Part shown: positions 1-6,702 of the stretch, in pieces
Layout of the letters: each line of letters begins with the position of its first letter
Numbering within the stretch: position 1 is the first letter of the stretch
The notes under the pieces: model-generated
Seen by the model: the letters and a program-made list of their open reading frames with translations, nothing else
Databases searched by the model: none
Told to the model about the DNA's origin: nothing
Made by a program: the position numbers and the translations under genes
Assembly: GCA_021782675.1 (NCBI GenBank)
Contig: JAJXUS010000052.1
Span: 1-9,203 of the forward strand
From: Acidobacteriota bacterium
GTDB lineage: Bacteria > Acidobacteriota > Terriglobia > Terriglobales > Acidobacteriaceae
Direction: 5' to 3'
DNA: 9,203 nt

Positions 1-877
1 CGTTATGCTCGCCGGCCAATGGCATGGCAAGCTTCAGCGGCTCCGCACCCGCCCGTTGCAGCGACCAGCGGCTGCCCTGCGCATCGGTCGAGAGGTCTGT
101 GATCCGCCAGTGCGCGTCGGGCTGGAAACCGTAGCGCTCGACCGGGCAGAACGCTTTTGCCACACACTCGGTTACGTTTTCCGGCGCATCGTAGGCCACG
201 ATCTTTCCGCGGCGCGGCACCAGATTCACCAGTCGCTTAAACGCGGTCTTCACCGCATCCAGGTCGGCATAGATATCCGCATGGTCAAATTCCACATGCG
301 TCAGGATGAGTCGATCCGGAAAGTAATGGAGGAACTTCGGGCCTTTATCGAAGAAGGCCGTATCGTACTCATCCCCCTCCAGGATGAAGGGCCGCGTGGG
401 ACGCACCGCAAAGCTGGAGCTGAAATTTTCTGCAATACCGCCGATCAAAAACGAAGCCGCCAGCGCGGCATCCTCGGCAGCCGCCGTTTCGTAGATCCAC
501 GCCAGCATACTGGTTGTCGTCGTTTTGCCGTGGGTGCCCGCAACCACCAGCGACTCCCGGCCACGCAGAAACTCGTCGTGAATTGTTGCCGCCAGCGACG
601 CAAACGGAATCCGCCGGTCCAGCACCTCTTCCAGCTCAGGATTGCCCCGTGAAATCGCATTCCCGATGATGACCAGGTCAGGCGCAGGTTTAAGATTTTT
701 TGCATCAAAGGGCTGCGCGACGGGAATCTTCATCGCTTCCAACTGCGTGGACATGGGAGGATACGCGGCCTTGTCGGAGCCCGTAACCCGCCAGCCGCGC
801 AACTGCAGCATCCCGGCGAGCGACGCCATTGCGCTGCCACAGATTCCAATCAGGTGAACGTGCCGGCCTTGGGTCAT
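1..877 (-). CDS. mpl: Murein tripeptide ligase Mpl (UDP-N-acetylmuramate:L-alanyl-gamma-D-glutamyl-meso-diaminopimelate ligase), C-terminus cut by window edge
   Basis: The gene starts at ATG 877-875 and runs off the left edge, leaving 292 codons of a family usually near 450-480. Mpl is a cytosolic, ATP-dependent Mur-ligase relative that joins recycled tripeptide L-Ala-gamma-D-Glu-meso-DAP to UDP-MurNAc, by-passing MurC, MurD and MurE. The translation shows an N-terminal Rossmann-type UDP-binding segment (HLIGICGSAM, residues 8-17), then TGSD and YPPMST (32-44), IIGNAISRGNP (70-80), the ATP P-loop GTHGKTTTT (114-122), EGDEYDTAFFDK (167-178) and EFDHADIYADL (196-206). The YPPMST, AFFDK and EFDHADI blocks mark Mpl rather than MurC. 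The visible part ends at GEHN, near the start of the C-terminal ligase domain. The start overlaps the ldcA stop as ATGA, so translation is probably coupled. Gene neighbours ldcA and a dapF homologue fit a murein-recycling role. Identification is firm; the missing C-terminus cannot be assessed. Confidence 0.95.
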   Translation of the reverse strand, partial: MTQGRHVHLIGICGSAMASLAGMLQLRGWRVTGSDKAAYPPMSTQLEAMKIPVAQPFDAKNLKPAPDLVIIGNAISRGNPELEEVLDRRIPFASLAATIHDEFLRGRESLVVAGTHGKTTTTSMLAWIYETAAAEDAALAASFLIGGIAENFSSSFAVRPTRPFILEGDEYDTAFFDKGPKFLHYFPDRLILTHVEFDHADIYADLDAVKTAFKRLVNLVPRRGKIVAYDAPENVTECVAKAFCPVERYGFQPDAHWRITDLSTDAQGSRWSLQRAGAEPLKLAMPLAGEHN

Positions 878-1839
878 TCGTCGTCCGCTGGGCGTACTGA
901 GGGGTTGAGAAAGCGTAACACCGGTTGCGCAGAAAGATCGAGTTCGCAGGCAACGCCCAGCGGCAGCGTAATGTTGTGCGCGTTGACGTGGCCGGAGCGC
1001 AGTCCAATCGCCACCGGGCCCGGAAAATCCGCAAGGACCCGCGTCAGCACTTCGTCAAGCAATTGCGGCGGTGCTCCCGGCTGCACACAGTCCTTCATCT
1101 GGCCAAAGACAATGCCGCGCACTCCTTCCAGCTTGCCCGCCAGGCGAAGTTGCAGCATCATCCGCTCAATCCGGTAGGGTTTTTCACCAATATCTTCCAG
1201 AAACAACACGCATCCATCCGTCTGGATCGCGTACGGCGTACCCAGGGAAGCGGTCAGCAGCGACAGGCAGCCGCCATAGAAGCGGCCGCGAGCCACGCCC
1301 GGACGGAGCACACGAAGTCCCGCGTCCGGCCCGAGCGACCACGGCTTTGCCACCGCCAATGCGGCGTTCCAGCTTTCCGTATCTACTCCATCCGGCCGCG
1401 CAAAATCTCCCGCGGCCATGGGCCCATGGAAGACTACCAAACCGGTCTGGTCGTGCAGCCAGGTCTCCAGTGCCGTAATGTCGCTGCAGCCAACAAACAC
1501 CTTCGGGTTCCTGCGAATTAAATCCAGATCGAGATGCGGCAGCAGTTCGGACGATCCGTAACCGCCGCGGTTACAAATAATGCCACGGACCTCCGGGTCA
1601 GCGAACGCCGCGTGCAAGTCCTGCAAACGCTGCGCCACCGTACCGGCTGTATATTGCCCGCTCCGCGCCAGCGCGCGCTCCGCCAGTTGCACCTTGTACC
1701 CACGCGCAGTCAGCGCTGCCATGCCATCACGGACGCGATCCGCCTCAAACCAGCTCGCCGGCGAAATCAGCCGCACGCAATCTCCCGGCCGCAGGGCGAC
1801 CGGCAGCACCGGGGAGTGCGCGGGAGTTGCGGAGTTCAT
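874..1839 (-). CDS. ldcA: LD-carboxypeptidase (murein tetrapeptide carboxypeptidase, peptidase family S66)
   Basis: A 321-residue serine peptidase of family S66. In known members it acts in the cytosol and removes the terminal D-Ala from recycled L-Ala-D-Glu-mDAP-D-Ala, giving the tripeptide that Mpl uses. No signal peptide or membrane segment is visible, which fits a cytosolic enzyme. The nucleophile elbow VGCSDITAL puts the catalytic Ser at residue 119. FLEDIGEKPYRIERM supplies Glu215, and GLRSGHVNAHNITLPLG supplies His284, so the S-E-H triad of the family is complete. ICNRGGYGSSELL (88-100) and the HGP motif at 138-140 are also typical. Length is close to the usual 300-310, with a short N-terminal extension. 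ATG 1839 overlaps the upstream dapF stop (ATGA, 1836-1839). A GAGGAG lies 13 bases upstream, rather far, so coupling may matter more than the ribosome site. The product feeds directly into the next gene, mpl. Confidence 0.94.
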   Translation of the reverse strand: MNSATPAHSPVLPVALRPGDCVRLISPASWFEADRVRDGMAALTARGYKVQLAERALARSGQYTAGTVAQRLQDLHAAFADPEVRGIICNRGGYGSSELLPHLDLDLIRRNPKVFVGCSDITALETWLHDQTGLVVFHGPMAAGDFARPDGVDTESWNAALAVAKPWSLGPDAGLRVLRPGVARGRFYGGCLSLLTASLGTPYAIQTDGCVLFLEDIGEKPYRIERMMLQLRLAGKLEGVRGIVFGQMKDCVQPGAPPQLLDEVLTRVLADFPGPVAIGLRSGHVNAHNITLPLGVACELDLSAQPVLRFLNPSVRPADDE

Positions 1840-2636
1840 AAAAGGAAGCAGGCTCCTCGAGCGATGATCTCGGCCGGCCCGGTCAGCATCAGGCTCTTCT
1901 CAAGGGGCCAAGTCACGCGCTGCTCACCACCCTCGGAGCAGACGGTCACCGTGCGCTGCAGATTGCGGAATACCATCCCAGCAGCTGCGGTGGCGCAGGT
2001 TCCGGTTCCGGATGATTGCGTCGGTCCCACGCCGCGCTCATAGATGTGGAAGAAGACGTTATGTGTACTTGTAACACGCACAAATTCGACATTCACGCCA
2101 TGCGGAAAAGCGCTGTGTCCGCAGATCTCCGCGCCCACCTGCTGCCAGGGTGTCTCTGAGGTGCTGGCTGGTAGACCATCCTCAAAGATCACAAAGTGTG
2201 GATTGCCCATATCGACAAAAGTTCCGTCGATCGATGAGCCATCTCCGAGCGTGATCGTTTTCGCCGCCACCACCGGGATGCCCATCTCCGTTTCAATCGT
2301 GTAGCGCGGCCCTTCCCGGCTGATAATCCGGCATCGCCGCAGCCCGGCTCCCGTGTGCAGCGCAAATTTGTCGGCGTCATCCTGCTGCGCCAGCACGGCG
2401 GCGACACAGCGCGTTCCATTGCCGGAGATCTCCGCCTCCGAACCGTCTGCATTGAACAAGCGGATGGAGTACGCGCCATTGCCGGCGAGTGAAAGAAACT
2501 CCACGCCATCCGCACCCACGCCCGTGTTTCGCGCGCACAGCATTTTCGAAACCGCGGGCATCGACTCCGGCGCAACTGGCTCATCCACCACCAGAAAGTC
2601 ATTCCCGCAGGCATGCGCTTTGGTGAAGGCGATCAA
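1836..2636 (-). CDS. dapF: Diaminopimelate epimerase family protein with both catalytic cysteines replaced by serine
   Basis: A 266-residue protein of the DapF fold, close to the usual 270-280. Classical DapF interconverts LL- and meso-diaminopimelate with two cysteines acting as acid and base. Substrate-contact motifs are kept: GND (11-13), NADGS (62-66), GNPH (144-147), GVNVEF (180-185) and ERG (200-202). At the first catalytic site the family reads CGNGxRC; here it reads SGNGTRC, so position 71 is Ser. At the second the family reads ACGTG; here it reads SSGTG, so position 209 is Ser. Both are unambiguous TCC codons. An unusual Cys10 sits just before GND. The frame is intact and codon use matches the neighbours, so it does not look like a decayed gene. 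The start is TTG at 2636, backed by a perfect AGGAGG six bases upstream, and it overlaps the purN stop as TTGA. It could be a working DapF variant, a related isomerase with another substrate, or a non-epimerising binder. Family membership is sure; the reaction is not. Confidence 0.88.
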   Translation of the reverse strand: MIAFTKAHACGNDFLVVDEPVAPESMPAVSKMLCARNTGVGADGVEFLSLAGNGAYSIRLFNADGSEAEISGNGTRCVAAVLAQQDDADKFALHTGAGLRRCRIISREGPRYTIETEMGIPVVAAKTITLGDGSSIDGTFVDMGNPHFVIFEDGLPASTSETPWQQVGAEICGHSAFPHGVNVEFVRVTSTHNVFFHIYERGVGPTQSSGTGTCATAAAGMVFRNLQRTVTVCSEGGEQRVTWPLEKSLMLTGPAEIIARGACFLL

Positions 2637-3268
2637 TGCGTTCCTCCTGCCGCCATTGTTGGCGCATCCCGCAGCACATAGCGCCGGCCGGCAAAGTGAT
2701 AGCGGCCACTCAACACCCGCGCAATCGCTTCGGGGTATGCCAAATGCTCCTGCTCCAGAATTCGCGCCGCGAGCGCCGCCTCATCATCTGTGTCCAGAAC
2801 CGGCACGGTCCGCTGCAGCACAATCGGCCCGTGGTCCAGCTCCTTGTCCACAAAATGCACGGTGCAGCCAGTGACGCGCACCCCGTAGGCCAGCGCCTGT
2901 CGCTGCGCATCGAGGCCCGGAAACGCGGGCAACAGTGAAGGGTGGATGTTGAGAATCTTCTGCGGATACGCATCGACGAAGCCGGGTGACAAAAGCCGCA
3001 TGTACCCCGCCAGGCATACCAGCTCGACGCCTGCATCCCGCAGCCGCTCGAGCATCGCCGCATCGTGCTCCGCGCGCTTGCATCCGCGCGACTCCACGGT
3101 TGCGGTGTGCAGCCCGCGCGCCTGCGCGGCGTGGATTCCGGGAGCGCCTGCGACATTGGAAAGTACGGCAGCGATGCGGGCGCCCGGGATTTCGCCGCGC
3201 TCAATGGTGTCAGCAATCGCGAGAAAGTTGGAACCGCGGCCGGAGAGCAGAACGCCAATTTGCGTCAT
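2633..3268 (-). CDS. purN: Phosphoribosylglycinamide formyltransferase (GAR transformylase, folate-dependent)
   Basis: A 211-residue enzyme of normal length that transfers the formyl group of 10-formyltetrahydrofolate to glycinamide ribonucleotide, the third step of IMP synthesis, in the cytosol. The phosphate-binding loop SGRGSNF is at residues 9-15. The formyl-transfer site ILNIHPSLLP gives Asn107 and His109, and VHFVDKELDHGPIV gives Asp145, matching the Asn-His-Asp catalytic trio of the family. LAGYMRLL (86-93) is the usual folate-pocket segment. The ATG at 3268 lies 8 bases after the purM stop; the ribosome site is weak, so coupling to purM is likely. Its last codons contain the ribosome site of the following dapF-like gene, and its stop overlaps that gene's start (TTGA, 2633-2636). 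The purM-purN pairing is a common arrangement. Confidence 0.96.
   Translation of the reverse strand: MTQIGVLLSGRGSNFLAIADTIERGEIPGARIAAVLSNVAGAPGIHAAQARGLHTATVESRGCKRAEHDAAMLERLRDAGVELVCLAGYMRLLSPGFVDAYPQKILNIHPSLLPAFPGLDAQRQALAYGVRVTGCTVHFVDKELDHGPIVLQRTVPVLDTDDEAALAARILEQEHLAYPEAIARVLSGRYHFAGRRYVLRDAPTMAAGGTH
2643..2648 (-). promoter_or_regulatory. Ribosome binding site of the dapF-like gene
   Basis: The minus strand reads AGGAGG here, with six bases between it and the TTG codon at 2636-2634. It lies inside the 3' end of purN. This strong site decides the non-standard TTG start, since no ATG is available near the conserved N-terminal motif. Confidence 0.8.
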
Positions 3269-3276
3269 GGAAGAAC

Positions 3277-4335
3277 TCAGCTGTACAGGATGCGCCGGTC
3301 GCCTTTGACAATCTTACCGATGACAAAGTGCGGCTCATTCATGCGGTCCAGCACACCCTTGGCGCGCTTGTAATGCTCCGCGCGCAGAACGCAAATAAGC
3401 CCGACGCCCATGTTGAAGGTTCGGAACATCTCCTCATGCTCCACGTTTCCCAGGGCGCGCAGGTGTTCAAACACTGGCAGCACGGGCCACGAACCCAGCT
3501 CGATCACAGCGCTTACATTTTTGGGCAGAATGCGCGGCAGATTTTCCGTGATTCCTCCGCCCGTAATATGCGCCATCCCCTGGACCAGCCCGGGCGTTGT
3601 CAGTTTGCGGATCACACTCAGATAGCTGCGGTGTGTCTTCATCAGCGCGGCCGCAGCCTTCTCGCGCAGCTCGTTGATGTAGCGATCCGGCGAATACCCG
3701 GCAACCTCAAAAAACAACTTGCGCGCCAGGGAGTAGCCATTGGTGTGCAGCCCGGTCGATGGCAGCCCGATCAGCAGATCGCCCGCCTTGATGTCCGCAC
3801 CGGTGACAAGCTTCTCTCGCTCCACCACCCCGACGATAAAGCCGGCCAGGTCATACTCGCCGTCCGCATAAAAACCGGGCATCTGCGCTGTTTCGCCACC
3901 AATCAGCGCGCAGCCGTTGGCGCGGCACGCATCCGCCAGGCCCGAGACGACCTTTTCCGTGACGGCAGCGTCCAGCTTGCCCGTCGCCAGATAATCCAGA
4001 AAGAACAGCGGTGTCGCGCCCTGCACAGCAATGTCGTTCACACAGTGGTTCACGAGGTCGGCGCCTACCGTATGGTGAGTGTTCAGCTCAAATGCCAGCT
4101 TCAGTTTGGTGCCGACGCCGTCAGCGCTGGAAACCAGCACCGGGTTTGGATAGCGCGCCGTGTCCAGCCGAAACAGGCCGCCAAACCCGCCGATTTCGCT
4201 CAGCACCTGCCTGGTAAAGGTGCGCTGCGCGAGATATTTGATGCGCTGCTTGGCGCGATCCCCGCTGGAAATATCGACGCCGGCGTCGGCGTAGGTTACT
4301 GAGGCGGCGTTCTTTTTTGATGGCGCAGTCGGCAC
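3277..4335 (-). CDS. purM: Phosphoribosylformylglycinamidine cyclo-ligase (AIR synthetase)
   Basis: A 352-residue ATP-dependent cyclase, close to the usual 345, that closes the imidazole ring to make aminoimidazole ribonucleotide (fifth step of IMP synthesis). Recognisable blocks are TYADAGVDI (14-22), GGFGGLF (49-55), SADGVGTKL, NDIAVQGATPLFFLDYLATG, GGETAQMPGFY and HITGGGITENLPRILP, in family order. The start is GTG at 4335: the only legal start in frame between an upstream TAA and the conserved YADAGVDI segment, and it gives the N-terminal length expected. No strong ribosome site precedes it. It is the first gene of the purM-purN-dapF-ldcA-mpl run and faces hemL across a short divergent region, where its promoter should lie. 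The one small deviation seen is Gln for the more usual Glu in GGETAEMPG, which I would not read as loss of function. Confidence 0.96.
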   Translation of the reverse strand: MPTAPSKKNAASVTYADAGVDISSGDRAKQRIKYLAQRTFTRQVLSEIGGFGGLFRLDTARYPNPVLVSSADGVGTKLKLAFELNTHHTVGADLVNHCVNDIAVQGATPLFFLDYLATGKLDAAVTEKVVSGLADACRANGCALIGGETAQMPGFYADGEYDLAGFIVGVVEREKLVTGADIKAGDLLIGLPSTGLHTNGYSLARKLFFEVAGYSPDRYINELREKAAAALMKTHRSYLSVIRKLTTPGLVQGMAHITGGGITENLPRILPKNVSAVIELGSWPVLPVFEHLRALGNVEHEEMFRTFNMGVGLICVLRAEHYKRAKGVLDRMNEPHFVIGKIVKGDRRILYS

Positions 4336-4434
4336 GGATCGTCTTTCAACGGAGATGGCAATACTGGTAGCCGACGAGCCTTTGGGCCCTGTTTATGCCG
4401 GGCGCGCCAGCTCGCATGAGTTCCGGGAAGCATC

Positions 4435-4443
4435 AGTGTAGCA
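4435..4443 (-). promoter_or_regulatory. Candidate extended -10 promoter element for the purM operon
   Basis: On the minus strand this reads TGCTACACT, an extended -10 pattern (TG-N followed by TACACT). Transcription would begin near 4428, leaving a leader of about 90 bases before the purM GTG. No good -35 hexamer stands 16-18 bases upstream. This is a pattern match only. Confidence 0.35.
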
Positions 4444-4448
4444 TCGCG

Positions 4449-4480
4449 TTCCCGGCCAATGGACCACGGGCCGCCGGGAA
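4449..4480. repeat. Inverted repeat in the purM/hemL divergent region, possible operator
   Basis: TTCCCGGC at 4449-4456 is the exact reverse complement of GCCGGGAA at 4473-4480, separated by 16 bases. A CGCG (4445-4448) outside the left arm can pair with CGCG at 4484-4487 past a three-base bulge. The core 7-mer CCGGGAA also occurs at 4423-4429 and 4551-4557. The repeat lies between the two candidate -10 boxes, where a regulator of both directions could bind. No regulator is identified. Confidence 0.4.
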
Positions 4481-5832
4481 AATCGCGCCGCCCGCTCCTA
4501 TACTGGAACGTGACGCAGCCCCGCTCTTCCACTCGCCCACTCGCCGTCTCCCGGGAACTGCAGCGCCGCGCCGAAGGCCTGCTGCCAGGGGGCGTGGACT
4601 CGCCCGTTCGCGCCTTTCGCGCCGTCGGCGGCGACCCGCCGTTCGTCGTCCGCGCGGAGGGGGCGTCGCTCTGGGACGCCGACGGCAACCTATACATCGA
4701 CTATTTCGGCTCCTGGGGCCCCATGATCCTGGGCCATGCCGAACCGCACATCGTCGCCGCCGTGCAGCAGGCAGCCGCGCGCGGCACCAGCTTTGGCGCA
4801 TCCACCCCTACGGAGGCGGAGCTGGCCAGCCTGGTCCAGCGCGCCTTCCCGTCGATCGAGATGCTGCGCTTCGTCAACTCCGGCACAGAGGCGACGATGT
4901 CGGCGATCCGGCTGGCGCGCGCCTTCACCGGCCGCAATCTATTCATCAAGTTCGAGGGCTGCTATCACGGCCACGCCGATGCACTGCTGGTCAAGGCAGG
5001 CTCCGGCGTGGCCACGCTGGGAATTCCCGGATCCGCGGGCGTCCCGGCGGCCGCCACGCAGCATACGCTGGCGCTGCCATTCAATGACATCGCCGCCGTG
5101 GAAGCGGCCTTTGCGCGCTTCCCGGAGCAGATCGCCTGCATCATCGTCGAACCCATCGTGGGCAACGCAGGATGCATTCTGCCCGCCCCCGGCTATCTGG
5201 AAGCGCTGCGCCGCATTACGCAGCGCGACGGGGCACTCCTGATCTTTGACGAGGTGATGACCGGCTTCCGCGTGGCGCTGGGCGGCGCGCAGCAGTTGTA
5301 TCGCATCACGCCGGACCTGACCTGCCTGGGAAAAATTCTCGGTGGCGGTCTGCCGTGCGGCGCCTTCGGCGGCCGTGCCGAGATTCTGCAGATGCTGGCC
5401 CCGCTCGGCCCGGTCTACCAGGCAGGCACGCTCAGCGGCAATCCGCTCGCGATGGCCGCTGGCATTGCCGCTCTTCGCCAGTTGCTGGAACGCGAGTCCG
5501 AAATCTATCCGCAGCTCGAGCAGGTGGCGCGGCAGGTCGTGCAGGGCGTGGCAGAGCTCGCCGCCGAAGCCGGCATTCCAATCAGCGTGAACCGCTCCGG
5601 CGCCATGTGGACGTGGTTTTTTCAGGCGTCGCCCGTCACGGATTTTGACTCTGCGGCACGCAGCAACACAGCAGCCTTCGCCAGCTTTCACCGCTCCATG
5701 CTCGACCAGGGCGTCTGGCTGCCGCCATCGCAGTTTGAGGCTGCATTTCTCAGCACCGCCCACGGCACCGCGGAAGTAGAGCAGACGCTCGCTGCCGCCA
5801 AACGGGCCTTCGCCGAAATTGCACCCGTCTAG
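4459..5832 (+). CDS. hemL: Glutamate-1-semialdehyde 2,1-aminomutase (PLP-dependent)
   Basis: A class-III aminotransferase-fold enzyme that turns glutamate-1-semialdehyde into 5-aminolevulinate, the last step of the C5 route to heme and other tetrapyrroles. Numbered from ATG 4459, it has [13 protein letters not shown] near the N-terminus, [28 protein letters not shown] (140-154), [27 protein letters not shown] with the PLP-binding Asp264, [11 protein letters not shown] with the Schiff-base Lys292, and [16 protein letters not shown]. The longest frame gives 457 residues. The GTG at 4510 would give 440, nearer the usual 426-430, and the first 17 residues of the long form look unlike the family, so I favour GTG 4510 although no clear ribosome site supports either. 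It is a single-gene unit diverging from purM and ends in a CTAG shared with the converging deacetylase gene. Use of HemL implies the organism makes tetrapyrroles from glutamyl-tRNA. Confidence 0.95.
   Translation: MDHGPPGKSRRPLLYWNVTQPRSSTRPLAVSRELQRRAEGLLPGGVDSPVRAFRAVGGDPPFVVRAEGASLWDADGNLYIDYFGSWGPMILGHAEPHIVAAVQQAAARGTSFGASTPTEAELASLVQRAFPSIEMLRFVNSGTEATMSAIRLARAFTGRNLFIKFEGCYHGHADALLVKAGSGVATLGIPGSAGVPAAATQHTLALPFNDIAAVEAAFARFPEQIACIIVEPIVGNAGCILPAPGYLEALRRITQRDGALLIFDEVMTGFRVALGGAQQLYRITPDLTCLGKILGGGLPCGAFGGRAEILQMLAPLGPVYQAGTLSGNPLAMAAGIAALRQLLERESEIYPQLEQVARQVVQGVAELAAEAGIPISVNRSGAMWTWFFQASPVTDFDSAARSNTAAFASFHRSMLDQGVWLPPSQFEAAFLSTAHGTAEVEQTLAAAKRAFAEIAPV
4499..4504 (+). promoter_or_regulatory. 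Candidate -10 box for hemL
   Basis: TATACT, one base from the TATAAT consensus, ends five bases before a GTG codon at 4510 that is in frame with hemL. If real, transcription would begin at or next to that GTG, giving a leaderless message. No -35 match is visible about 17 bases upstream. This also bears on which hemL start is right. Confidence 0.35.
5829..5832. other. Shared palindromic stop CTAG of converging hemL and deacetylase genes
   Basis: The four bases CTAG contain TAG on both strands. hemL stops at 5830-5832 on the plus strand and the deacetylase stops at 5831-5829 on the minus strand. There is therefore no intergenic space and no stand-alone terminator hairpin between the two units. 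Confidence 0.95.
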
Positions 5833-6644
5833 GCCCAGGCTTCCGGCGTGACAAAGCGGCAGGTTACGCCGCTCTCCTGAAAGTGTGCGCGCCAGAACTG
5901 GATCAGGCGGTCCGTGGCGGCAACGGTATGGCTGCGATCCTGGGGATTGTCCATCTGACTGCTGTCATGCAGCAGAACATTGGTCGCCCGCCCGCGAAGC
6001 TGGTTCCGCCAGAAGCTGCGCAGAACGTGGCGCTCCACCGCATCCGCCGTGGTGGGCTTCCAGTCATAGCCCATCGCATTCCACAGAACGGTCTGCATGC
6101 CCAGCTCTTCCACCAGCCGCAGAATCACGCGCCGACGGCCCCCGTGCGGCGGCCGGAACCATCGCACCTCCATGCCAAGGACATCTTCAATCGCGGCGTT
6201 ACAGTCGCAAATCTGCTGCTCAATAAAATTCAGCGGCCGGGCCAGCAGCAGCGGATGCGTCATCGTGTGATTGCCGATCAGGTGTCCTGCGGCAGCAACG
6301 GAGCGCGCGATCTGCGGATACTGCCGGACAAATCGCCCGATCAGAAAAAATGTCGCGCGCACGTCGTGCCGCGCCAGCACATCCAGCAGCCGCAGCGTAT
6401 CGCTCGCGCCTGGGCCGTCGTCATAGGTCAACGCAATCTCGTCCGGACGATCCGGTGCGACCACGCATGCGCCGAAAAATTGAGAGCTGGGCGACATGCC
6501 GGCATAGGCGTAGCCACCGGCTGCCAGAATTGCCGCCGCGCCGACTCCCGCGGCAATCGCGCCGCCGCGCACTCTGCCCTGCTTCTTCAAGGGCTTTTCG
6601 TTTTGTTGCTCAGTACTGGTGGAATGGCTGTCGCTGTGGGGCAT
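5829..6644 (-). CDS. Membrane-anchored polysaccharide deacetylase (carbohydrate esterase family 4, NodB domain)
   Basis: A 271-residue protein from ATG 6644. A polar N-terminal tail with basic residues (KKQGRVRGG) precedes a hydrophobic Ala/Gly-rich stretch at about 27-49, probably an uncleaved membrane anchor with the catalytic domain outside the cytoplasm. The NodB domain follows with its motifs in order: TYDDGP (catalytic and metal Asp75, Asp76), NHTMTH (metal His126, His130), FRPPHGG (Arg164), YDWKP (Asp194) and LLHDSS (His226). All metal and catalytic residues of an active zinc-dependent N- or O-deacetylase seem present. Substrate cannot be told from sequence; peptidoglycan amino sugars or an exopolysaccharide are the usual choices. 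The frame extends to a TTG at 6692 (287 residues), but that start has no spaced ribosome site. The gene follows dgt by 58 bases. Its stop overlaps the hemL stop on the opposite strand. Confidence 0.88.
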   Translation of the reverse strand: MPHSDSHSTSTEQQNEKPLKKQGRVRGGAIAAGVGAAAILAAGGYAYAGMSPSSQFFGACVVAPDRPDEIALTYDDGPGASDTLRLLDVLARHDVRATFFLIGRFVRQYPQIARSVAAAGHLIGNHTMTHPLLLARPLNFIEQQICDCNAAIEDVLGMEVRWFRPPHGGRRRVILRLVEELGMQTVLWNAMGYDWKPTTADAVERHVLRSFWRNQLRGRATNVLLHDSSQMDNPQDRSHTVAATDRLIQFWRAHFQESGVTCRFVTPEAWA

Positions 6645-6651
6645 CGCGTTC

Positions 6652-6657
6652 AGTGTA
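6652..6657 (-). promoter_or_regulatory. Candidate -10 box before the deacetylase gene
   Basis: The minus strand reads TACACT, the same hexamer proposed for purM, ending seven bases before ATG 6644. It could drive a leaderless message for the deacetylase independently of dgt. No convincing -35 hexamer is seen. Confidence 0.22.
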
Positions 6658-6702
6658 CCCAGCCGAGGCGGCCGGTTGGAAGCCTGCTGCAACCCTGCCG
6701 GT

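Noticed and set aside
1..877. Reading the left-edge gene as murC
   Set aside because: The YPPMST, AFFDK and EFDHADI blocks and the neighbouring ldcA point to Mpl.
1836..2636. The dapF-like gene as a decaying pseudogene
   Set aside because: The frame is full length with no stops, has a strong ribosome site, and keeps the other conserved residues; only the two catalytic cysteines differ.
2986..4302. Long plus-strand open frame (438 codons) opposite purN and purM
   Set aside because: It lies antisense to two clearly recognised enzymes and its translation matches no family I know. It is rich in Arg, Gln and His, as expected for a shadow frame in GC-rich DNA.
4939..5763. Minus-strand open frame (274 codons) opposite hemL
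   Set aside because: It has no recognisable motif; hemL on the plus strand is unmistakable.
6645..6692. Longer deacetylase form from TTG 6692
   Set aside because: There is no properly spaced ribosome site, and the added 16 residues only precede a normal cytoplasmic tail and anchor that begin at ATG 6644. It is not fully excluded.
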